In this document: piece by piece, positions 53,873-63,260 of the stretch
How positions within the stretch are numbered: position 1 is the first letter of the stretch
Layout: each line of letters begins with the position of its first letter
DNA from: Lucinisca nassula
Lineage: Eukaryota > Mollusca > Bivalvia > Lucinida > Lucinidae
Assembly: GCA_963580285.1 (NCBI GenBank)
Contig: OY757015.1
Span: 135,509,804-135,573,803, forward strand
Direction: 5' to 3'
Length of the DNA stretch: 64,000 bases
Program-made: the position numbers and the translations under genes
The notes under the pieces: generated by a model
What the model was told of the DNA's origin: nothing
What the model saw: only the letters and a program-made list of their open reading frames with translations
The model's database searches: none

Positions 53873-55905
53873 TGACCTTGACTTGAGGCCATGACCACGA
53901 AAGTAGATCTTGCTCAAGATATTATCATAAGCATCTTTTGTGTGAAGTTATATTAAAATATGTTAATAAATGTAGACGGTAGAGCAATGACAAAGTTTTT
54001 CTAAAGATAGCCACAGTGACCTTGACTTTGAGGTCATGACCTTTAAAGTCGAAGTAAGTCGAGATATTATCATAAGAAACATTTGTGTGAAGTTCTATTA
54101 CAATCCATCATTAAATGTAGGCCCTAGAGCGAAGACAAAGTTTTTATAAAAATAGCCACAGTGACCTTGACCTTGAAAGTCTAAATAGCTCGAGATATTG
54201 TCATAAGGAACATTTGTGTGAAGTTATATTGAAATTGGTGAAGAAATGTAAGCGCTAGAGCCATGACAAAGTTTTTCTAAAAATAGCCACAGTGACCTTG
54301 ACCTTGAAAGTGGAACTCACTTGAGATATTGTTATAAGGAACATTTGTGTGAAGTAATATTGAAATTGGTGAAAAAAATGTAACCACTAGAGCAATGACA
54401 AAGTTTTTCTAAAAATAGCCACAGTGACCTTGACCTTGAAAGTCAAACTCGTTCGAGGTATTGTCATAAGCAACATTTGTGTGAAGTTATATTGAAATCA
54501 GTGAAGAAATGTAGGCGCTAGAGCGATGACAAAGTTTTCTAAAAATAGCCATAGTGACCTTGACCTTGAAAGTCGAAATGGCGAGATATTGTCATAAGGA
54601 ACATTTGTGTGAAGTTATATTGAAATCAATGAAGAAATGTAAGCGCTAGAGGGATGACGAAGTTTTTCTAAAAATAGACACAGTGACCTTGACCTTGAAA
54701 GGGGAACTCGCTAGAGATATTGTCATAAGGAACATTTGTATGAAGTTATATTGAAATTGGTGAAGAAATGTAAGCACTAGAGCGATGACAAAGTTTTTCT
54801 AAAAAATAGCCACAGTGACCTTGACCTTGACCTTGATAGTCGAACCCGCTTGAGATATTGTCATAAGGAACATTTGTGTGAAGTTATATTGAAATCAGTG
54901 AAGAAATATAGGCGAAGCGATGACAAAGTTTTTTCTAAATGACCTACTGACCTACTTTTTCACCCGACATGACCCATATTCGAACTTGACCGAGATATTG
55001 TCATGATGATCATTCTGAGCAAGTTTGATGATGATTGGACCAAAACTGTGGCCTCTAGTTTGTTCACAAGAAAAAGTTTACGCACGACGGACGACGGACG
55101 ACGGACGACGGACGACGCACGACGACGCCGGACATCTTACGGTCACAAAAGCTCACCATGACCTTCGGTCAGGTGAGCTAAAAAAGCCACAGTGACCTTG
55201 ATCTTGAGGCCATGAGTTGGAAAGTCGAACTCGCTGGAGATATTTTTATAAGGAACATTTGTGTGAAGTTATATTGAAATTGGTGAAGAAATGTAGGCGC
55301 TAGAGCGATTAAAAAGTTTTTCTAAAAATAGCCACAGTGACCTTGACCTTGAGGTCATGACCTTGAAAGTCCAACTCGATCAAGATATTGTCATAAGGAA
55401 CATTTGTGTGAAGTTATATTGAAATCAGTGAAGAAATGTAGGAGCTAGAGCGATGACAAAGTTTTTCTAAAAATAGCCACTGTGACCTTGACCTTGAAGC
55501 CATGACCTTGAAAGTGGAACTCGCTCGAGATATTTTTATAAGGATCATTTGTGTGGAGTTATACTGAAATTGGTGAAGAAATGTAAGCGCTAGAGCGATG
55601 ACAATGTTTTTCTAAAAATAGCCACAGTGACCTTGACCTTGAGGTCATGACCTTGAAAGTCAAACTCACTTGAGATATTTTTATAAGGATCATTTGTTTG
55701 AAGTTATATTGAAATTGGGGGAGAAATGTAGGCGCTTGAGCCATGACAAAGTTTTTCAAAAAATAGCCAGAGTGACCTTGAGCTTGAAGTCATGACCTTG
55801 AAAGTCGATCTTGCTCCAGATATTGTTGAAGGAAAGTTCGTGTGAAGTTATATTAAAATCGGTTAAGAAATGTAGGTTCTAGAGCGATGACAAAAATATG
55901 TACGT
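53873..55905 (+). repeat. GACC array, about 130-150-bp units, 13 or more copies
   Basis: Units read 'ccacagtgaccttgaccttg', 'aaagtcgaactcgctcgaga', 'ttgtcataaggaacatttgt', 'gtgaagttatattgaaat' and 'gctagagcgatgacaaagtt'. A start-like block lies at 53688-53740 (caaggcatcgcatgtgatac). An HL 3' terminus is embedded at 55060-55184, after which the same units continue. Confidence 0.85.
55060..55184 (+). mobile_element. HL 3' terminus inside the GACC array
   Basis: (gacgacg)n microsatellite at 55086-55130, then a stem-loop agctcaccatgacc-ttc-ggtcaggtgagct at about 55150-55180 ending in CTAA. The stem has about 13 paired bases. This is the best-preserved HL 3' end in the window and shows the hairpin plus CTRR layout used by Helitron-group elements. 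Confidence 0.75.
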
Positions 55906-55931
55906 ATGTACGTGGCGCTAGAGTGATGACA

Positions 55932-58864
55932 ACAAGAGGGCCCAGAGGGCCCTGAATCGCTCACCTGAAAATTAGTGTCTCCAGTACATTCTAGGCCCAA
56001 GGGCTATAATTTGAACAAACTATGTAATGGTCCACTAGATGAAGCTTCATACCAAATATCAAAGACCTGGGCCTTCTGGTTTCAGACAAGAAGATTTTTA
56101 AAGGTTTTCCCTATATAAGCCTATGAACAAGAGGGCCCAGAGGGCCCTGAATCGCTCACCTGAGAATTAGTGTCTCCAGTACATCCTAGGCCCCAGGTCT
56201 ATAATTTGAACAAACTCAGTAATGGTACACTAGATGAAGCTTCATACCAAATATCAAAGACCTGGGCCTTCTGGTTTCAGACAAGAAGATTTTTAAAGGT
56301 TTTCCCTATATAAGCCTATGAAAAACCAAAGGGTCCTGGGATGGGGACATTTTTTGCCCCAGGGCTATAATTTGAACAATCTGGAAAGAGGTCCACTAGA
56401 TGATGCTTCACATCAAATACCAAAGATCTGGGCCTTGCCGTTTCAGAGAAGAAGATTTTTAAAGATTTTCCCTGTATCAGCCTATGTAAAACCAAAGGCC
56501 CCCGAGGCGGGGGCATTTTAGCCCCAAGGGTATAATTTGAACAATCTTAGTAAAGGTCCACCAAGTAAAGCTTCACACCAAATATTAAAGACCTGGGCCT
56601 TGTGGTTTCAGAGAAGAAGATTTTTTAATGATTTTCCCTATATAAGCCTATGTTTAACCATAGGCCCTCCGGGGCGGGGGCATTTTGGCCCCCAGTGCTA
56701 TAATTTGAACAATCTTGGTAGAGGTCCACTCGATGAAATTTCACACCAAATATCAAAGATCTGGGCCTTGCGGTTTCAGAGAAGAAGATTTTTAAAGATT
56801 TTCCCTATATAAGCCTATGTAAAACCAAAGGCCCCCGGGGCAGGGGCATTTTTGGCCCCAAGGCTATAATTTGAACAATCTTAGTAGAGGTTCACCAGGT
56901 AAAGCTTCACACAAAAAATTAAAGACCTGGGCCTTGTGGTTTCAGAGGAGAAGATTTTTTAATGATTTTCCCTATATAAGCTTATGTAAAACCATAGGCC
57001 CCTGGTGTGGGGGCATTGTGGCCCCAAGTGCTATAATTTGAACAATCTTGGTAGAGGTCCACAAGATGAAGCTTCACACCAAATACCAAAGATCTGGGCC
57101 TTGCGGTTTCAGAGAAGAAGATTTTTAAAGATTTTCCCTCTATAAGCCTATGTAAAACCAAAGGCCCCCGGGGCGGGGGCATTTTTGGCCAAAAGGCTAT
57201 AATTTGAACAATCTTAGTAGAGGTCCACCAGGTAAAGCTTCACACTAAATATTAAAGACCTGAGCCTTGTGGTTTCAGAGAAGAAGATTTTTTAATGATT
57301 TTCCCTACATAAGCCTATGTAAAACCATAGGCCCCCGGGGCGGGGGTATTTTGGCCCCAAGGGCTATAATTTGAACAATCTTGAAAGAGGCCCACTAGAT
57401 GAAGCTTCACACCAAATATCAAAGATCTGGGCCTTGCGGTTTCAGAGAAGTAGATTTTTTAAAGCTTTTCCCTGTATAAGCCTATGTAAAACCAAAGGCC
57501 CTCGTGCGGGGGCATTTTTGGCCACAAGGCTATAATTTGAACAATCTTAGTAGAGGTCCACCAGGTAAAGCTTCACACCAAATATTAAAGACCTGGGCCT
57601 TGTGTTTTCAGAGAAGAAGATTTTTTAATGATTTTCCTTATATAAGCCCATGTAAAACCAAAGGCCCCGGGGGCGGGGGCATTTTGGCCCCCAGGGCTAT
57701 AATTTGAACAATCTTGGTAGAGGTCCACTAGATGAAGCTTCATACCAAATATCGAAGACCTGGGGCTTGTGGTTTCAGAGAAGAAGATTTTTAAAGTTTT
57801 CGTTTAAAAAATCTATTTTTAGCTCCTGTGACCTAGATGTGCAATGGACCGGAACCATTTGAACAACTTTGAAAGGGGACCACCTAAGGATCATTCCTGT
57901 GAAGTTTGGTCAAAATCCAATCAGTGGTTTAGGAGGAGATGTCATTTGAAGAAAAAGTTTATGCACACACACACACACGCACACACGCACTGACGACGGA
58001 CGAAAAGTGATCCCAAAAGCTCACCTTGTGACTACGTGACAGGTGAGCTAAAAACCAGAGGGTCCCGGGGTGGGGGCATTTTTGGCCCAAGGGCTATAAT
58101 TTGAACAATCTTGAAAGAGGTCCACTGGATGAAGCTTCATACCAAATATCAAAGACCTGGGCCTTCTGGTTTCAGACATGAAGATCTTCAAAGGTTTTCC
58201 CTATTTAAGCCTGTGAAAAACCAAAGGGTCCCCGGGTGGGGGCATTTTTGGCCCAAGGGCTATAATTTGAACAATCTTGAAAGAGGTCCACTAGATGAAG
58301 CTTCACACCAAATACCAAAGATCTGGGCATTGCGGTTTCAGAGAAAAGGATTTTTAAAGATTTTCCCTGTACAAACCTATGTAAAACCAAAGGCCCGCAG
58401 GGCGGGGGCATTTTTGGCCCCAAGGCTATAATTTGAACAATCTTAGTAAAGGTCCACCAGGTAAAGCTTCACACCAAATATTAAAGACCTGGGCCTTGTG
58501 ATTTCAGATAAAGATTTTTTAATGATTTTCCCTATATAAGCCTATGTAAAACCATAGGCCCCCACGGCGGGGGCATTTTGGCCCCCAGGGCTATAATTTG
58601 AACAATCTTGAAAGAGGTCCATTAGATGAAGCTTCATGCCAAATATCAAAGATCTGGGCCTTGCGGTTTCAGAGAAGAAGATTTTTAAAGATTTTCCCTG
58701 TATAAACCTATGTAAAACCAAAGGCCCCCAGGGCGGGGGCATTTTTGGCCCAAAGGCTATAATTTGAACAATCTTAGTAGAGGTCCACCAGGTAAAGCTT
58801 CACACCAAATATTAAAGACCTGGGCCTTGTGTTTTCAGAGAAGAAGTTTTTTAATGACTTTCCC
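55932..58864 (+). mobile_element. Outer HL element, interrupted by a second HL
   Basis: Start caagagggcccagagggccc then GAATCGCTCACCTGA. One unit runs to about 56124 (tataagcctatg); the core resumes after 58048 (ccagagggtcccggggtggg) and runs to 58864, where another element interrupts; the units go on from 63261 to the window end. Units of about 165 bp: 'aaccaaaggcccccggggcg', 'ggctataatttgaacaatct', 'aaagacctgggccttgtggt', 'tcagagaagaagattttt'. Confidence 0.75.
56125..58048 (+). mobile_element. Inner HL element, complete
   Basis: Start acaagagggcccagagggcc and CGCTCACCTGA at 56125-56161. About ten core units. A distinct last block (gtgacctagatgtgcaatgg, about 57828), microsatellite 'atgcacacacacacacacgc' / 'gacgacggacgaaaag', and 3' stem-loop AGCTCACCT...AGGTGAGCT ending CTAA (about 58017-58048). 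The host text reads across the gap without a visible target duplication, as expected for rolling-circle elements. Frames such as MPPPRGPLVLHR- on the minus strand are repeat translations. Confidence 0.75.
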
Positions 58865-59054
58865 TATCGGGAAAATCACAGTATTGTGGCCACCTAGGTT
58901 GCACCTGGTAGCAAAAAATCAACTTTGCACTATTCTTATAAAAACATTTTTTTCATAGGGGTTAGTATCCTAAATGTATAGCATTTGCAGCTTTTCGGGC
59001 GGAGAGTGGTACAAATGTGTTTTTTGATGCTTCACATGTATGTGGGTGGAAAGT

Positions 59055-59766
59055 GGTTACGGACACTACAGGGTGTGCATAACACTACAGCTAAACAACA
59101 TTAACCATATTAAACTTTATTAACTTTGCTTTAAACATGACTAGGAACACTAACAAGTAAAAATAATCAGTCTTTGCAAAAGTAATAAAGCTTGAAGAAA
59201 AAATAATGCACATAAGTTGCCATCACTGTTCAAGACACACAAATAATAAGCCAAAACTTTGTTATGATAATCCGGATAAGCCAATCATTCCAAATAAAAC
59301 TTATTTAAACTAGACATCAAAGTCATATGCACAAACTGAAAACAAGATGTAGTTCTTTGGACATAAGTTGAATGGAAAAAAATCAGAAGATTTATCACAG
59401 CTAAAATGGTTACGGACACTACAAATTTAACAATGCTTCATTTTTTTCAAATTTCAATCAACTGTTTACTTTTTTTAAAGAAATATGCAGTGAAAAAATA
59501 TAAAATAAATTACAAAATAAATTAAACAGGAAACTATTTGCTGGAATGTTTGAAATTTAACATAGAAGGTCCCAATAAACGGAAACACATAATGTACAAA
59601 AAAGTGAAACCCTGATTTAAGAATATAAAATTAATATGCTAAGCAAATCCAATAGAAATTAATTCATAACACAATTTAAGCCAACCTATAGGATGAAAAT
59701 TTGATAAATATCCAGCAACTTTTAAATTTTGAAACTTAAGTGGTGCAAAATGTTACGGACACTACA
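59055..59766 (+). repeat. Left cluster of the 16-bp motif (3 copies)
   Basis: GGTTACGGACACTACA at 59055-59070 and 59408-59423, and TGTTACGGACACTACAGC (one mismatch) at about 59751-59766. All are plus strand, spaced about 350 bp. Non-coding AT-rich DNA lies between. Confidence 0.9.
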
Positions 59767-59951
59767 GCATTTTTAGGCGAATCAAATAGCTAAATCGTAC
59801 ATTCATGTATCTGGTCTTTGTATAAAGCAAATTTAATTTAAAATGGTCTCCAAAATCAGATGATAAGTAAAAAAACAAAAAACATCAGGAATGTACATTT
59901 TTCAACTATTAATTGTCACCAAAAGCAAACATAATTTTTTTTTGTTACATA

Positions 59952-60264
59952 GGCCCCCAGCCCATCGAGGCTTGAAGAAATAGATGAGCTGCATGATGCC
60001 TCCAGGATTAGCTAATACCAACCGCACAGAAATACTGGTAAACCACTTAGAGGATCTAAGCCTGCCCAGTCATAATGGTGCAAGTCAGACCTTCTGTGCT
60101 TATAAACCCTATTGGTTTCATTGGGCAACAGGGCTTGAGATGTCATTTTATCTCAATATCGGGTAAAAGTCCCACAAAATTGGAAGCAACATCTCGAAAA
60201 TGACCTATACAGTGTTGACCGGGACGTTAAACCTCAAATGAAAAAAAAAAAAAAAAAAAAAAAA
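59952..60264 (+). mobile_element. SINE-B copy with poly-A tail
   Basis: Head 'ggcccccagcccatcgaggc', tail 'cgggacgttaaacctcaaat' followed by about 24 A (60240-60264), unlike the caaac tails of other copies. Confidence 0.87.
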
Positions 60265-60340
60265 CTTACTGTATATATAGCTATGTAAAATTGTCAGACA
60301 TGTTAAATATTTGATACAAAGAAGTAGATGTATATAATTG

Positions 60341-60635
60341 GCCCCCGCCCATCGGGGCTTGAAGATATAGATGGACTGCATGATGCTTCCACGCAGAGCT
60401 AAATCCGACCCACACACGCGTACTGGTAGACCGCTTAGAGGATCTAAGCCTGCCCAGGCAAAGCAGTGGGAGTTGGCCCGTCCATGCTTATAAACCCTAT
60501 TGGTTTCATTGGGCAGCAGGGCTTGAGATGTCATTTCATCTCAATGTCGGGTAAAAGTCCCACAAAATTGGAAGCAACGTCTCCAAAATGACCTATACAG
60601 TGTTAACGGGGACGTTAAACCTCAAATCAAACAAA
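60341..60635 (+). mobile_element. SINE-B copy
   Basis: Head 'gcccccgcccatcggggctt', tail 'ggggacgttaaacctcaaat'. AGATGTATAT precedes and follows it as part of a target duplication. Confidence 0.9.
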
Positions 60636-60892
60636 AGATGTATATGATGCAAAATAATTTTGGTTTACGATTTCAGTATAGCTTTTACAATTGCCCTGTG
60701 ATGAAGACTAGAATTTGATAAACATAACAGTTAATAATTCAATATATTAACAAGTTAAAGGTTAAAAATTTGAAATTTGAACATTTCATGTTAGGTAAGG
60801 AGACTAGAATTTGATAAACATAACAACAATTAACAATTTAGCATACATGTATTTACAAGTTAAAAGCTAGAAACTTGAACATTTCATGATTG

Positions 60893-61212
60893 AAAAAATA
60901 GATTGCGTTGCATGGTGCTTCCATGCAGAGCTGAATCCGACCGCACATGAGACTTACATACAGTATCACTTTGCCTGGACAGACTTAGACCTTCTAAAAT
61001 ATGTGTACTGGTAAACGGCTTAGGTTTAAACCTGCCCAGGCAAAGTGATGAGAGTCAGACTGCCCATGCATATAAACCCTATTGGTTTCATTGGGCGGCA
61101 GGCCTTGATGTCATTTCATCTAAGCGTGGGGTAAAAAAATCCACAAAATTAGAGGCAACATCTCAAAAAATTAAAATGACCTATATAGTGTTGATGGGGC
61201 CTTTAAATCTCA
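60893..61212 (+). mobile_element. SINE-B copy, diverged
   Basis: From 'aatagattgcgttgcatggt' to 'gatggggcctttaaatctca'. The head is missing and the centre contains extra sequence (cagtatcactttgcctggac), probably a local rearrangement. Confidence 0.75.
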
Positions 61213-61507
61213 GTCCCTGCCCTTCGGGCGTGGTGAAACAGATTGGGGTGTATGATGCTTCCACACAGAGCTGAAGCCGACCACCCATGAATACTGGCAA
61301 ATCAACTGCTTAGAGGGTCCAAGCCTGCCTAGGAACAGTGTGCAAGTCAGACAGTCCTTGCTTATAAACCTTATTGGTTTCATTTGGCGGTAGAGCTTGG
61401 GATGTCATTTCATCTCAGTGTCGGGTAAAAGTCTCACAAATTGGAAGCAATGTCTCCAAAATGACCTATATAGTGTTGACGGGGACATTAAACCTAAAAT
61501 CAAACAA
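61213..61507 (+). mobile_element. SINE-B copy, diverged
   Basis: 'gtccctgcccttcgggcgtg' to 'ggggacattaaacctaaaat'. Directly abuts the previous copy; both have the same orientation. A foldback scrap (gaggcagttctaatgagcac) follows at 61513. Confidence 0.8.
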
Positions 61508-61770
61508 TGAATGAGGCAGTTCTAATGAGCACCAACAGGCTATGTTTGGAGTTCAAACCAGTAAAATATCGTAAATCAAAAAGTAAGTATTTTAAAGATA
61601 GAAAAGAATGCACTATGTCACACGGGTGTGTTATTGTAATGTGAAAAAAAAAACACGCCAAAAAAAGCGACAATAAACCAATAAATTAAGAGTTAAAATT
61701 GATACAGGAATATGTGTTTCAAAGAAACTGGAATATAAGTATAATGCTTAAACTAGATATTGAAATTTCT

Positions 61771-62670
61771 TGTAGTGTCCGTAACCAATTTAGTTCTTGA
61801 GAGATGTATCAAAACTTCAGTTATTCAACGCCTATGGAATGTATTAATTTAAAGAACTGCTAGTATTTTTGCACAAGCCTACCTTGTTTGTAAAATAAAA
61901 CCAGAACGTTCATGCAGTTTCGCTCTGCTGGCCCCCTAATTATATGATTTTCTATTAAATTATGGAAAAAAAAATTAAATAAACAGTAATAATAATAATT
62001 CCAGTGGCTATTTTAGCATCCAGTGCATTATTTCTAGATGAAATTAAAACTTATACCTGCCAATGATCAGACATTTATTCACAAATGTTACTGATGTGTG
62101 ACCCCATAGATTATGGTTACGGACACTACAAGAACATAGTACCTGATTACTTATCCTCTGCAGATACCCTTGGGACTTTGCTAATTAGATTCTTCTGCTT
62201 TATTATTATAGAGAATACTTACTCTGTCATAAAACTTCAAAACAAGACAGTCAACAACCATGTAGACACACCAGTTTTATTTTTTTTCATGGAGATGCAA
62301 TTTTTTAAAATTATTGCGCAATTTTGCATCAAAAAGTGTACATTGTTGTGTCATCCATTTGGAACAATTGAGTTATAATTGATTAGTCTGAAGACATATA
62401 ATATCATTTTGAAAAGTATTATTAAAGTAATGTTTCCCAGATTTTAATATCGATATCAGTAAAAAGGCGTTTGTTTTCAGGTTACGGACACTACAGCATT
62501 TTTGTAGTGTCCGTAACCACAAAATCGTTCACAGAGGATGATTAGTTGTTGGAAAAAATACTAATTGTGTTTCATTAAAGGTTATTATACACAAAGTATT
62601 AAAAACAGAATTTTTTATTCAAACAAAGCTACTGGCAGTAACAAAATGTATCATGGTTACGGACACTACC
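61771..62670. repeat. Right cluster of the 16-bp motif (5 copies)
   Basis: Minus at 61771-61786; plus at 62115-62130; plus at 62480-62495 and minus at 62503-62518, only 7 bp apart and forming a perfect hairpin; plus at 62655-62670 (last base C). The 61771-62115 spacing is 344 bp, like the left cluster. Surrounding DNA is AT-rich without a supported gene; the frame at 62085-62378 spans a motif and has no recognisable domain. Confidence 0.9.
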
Positions 62671-62699
62671 ACTTTTTTTGGACTGTTGTTTTCCTGATA

Positions 62700-63237
62700 A
62701 ATGATCCTGAAATTTATTAATAATCAGCAGGGGAGAACAATATGATTTCTACCACTATGGCATTCTTAATAGATCATTTTTAAGGAATTTCAATAAAGTA
62801 AACACCACTCTCCTATTGGTATGGTGTGCATAACCAGAGGGTTGTGTTCAAAGTCTTGAAATGTATAACGAAGTACCGCCTCTATAATTATGGTGATATC
62901 TTGAAAAGTTTTCAGCGCATATCAAGAAATTATATATCAAAATTTTCTTCAGACAATTTTCTATATTACTGAAATTGAAAAAATAACCTGTTTGCCATGC
63001 ATTATTATTTAAAATTTGTTTGTAAAATGGTATTTTTTAAAGTGCAACCCATAACGGTGAAAATATGCCATTTTGGGGGGTCTTTGATGGCTGCTGACAA
63101 TATGAAAAAGTAGCTAGACCATTCATTTATTTTGAACATCTGAGCCACATGCCTTGCTAAGTTTCTATGGAATAAATTCAAATTTAAAGTCAAATCTCTG
63201 ACAGTAAGGCTGATATAACATGCTGAAATTAAAAAAA
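62700..63237. other. Right interior of the 4.4-kb element, unassigned
   Basis: AT-rich, no motif copy, no gene. The minus frame at 63005-63244 runs into the TIR and is not supported. Confidence 0.5.
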
Positions 63238-63260
63238 GCCACAATATTGTGATTCACCCG

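Larger units (their letters stand above)
58868..63260. mobile_element. 4,393-bp DNA transposon, CGGG TIRs, TAT duplication, unassigned superfamily
   Basis: The left end starts CGGG and then, after three bases, ATCACAGTATTGTGGC (58868-58890). The reverse complement of 63238-63260 reads CGGG and ATCACAATATTGTGGC; 20 of 23 positions match. The host HL unit normally reads ccctatataagcc; here TAT is present at both junctions (58865-58867 and 63261-63263), a 3-bp target duplication. Eight copies of the 16-mer GGTTACGGACACTACA or a close variant lie in the outer thirds. No transposase frame of any size is seen; the middle is filled by four SINE-B copies (59952-61507). A 3-bp duplication plus subterminal repeats recalls CACTA-type or Zator/Academ-like elements, but CGGG tips fit none clearly. 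Non-autonomous or a deleted relic. Confidence 0.85.
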
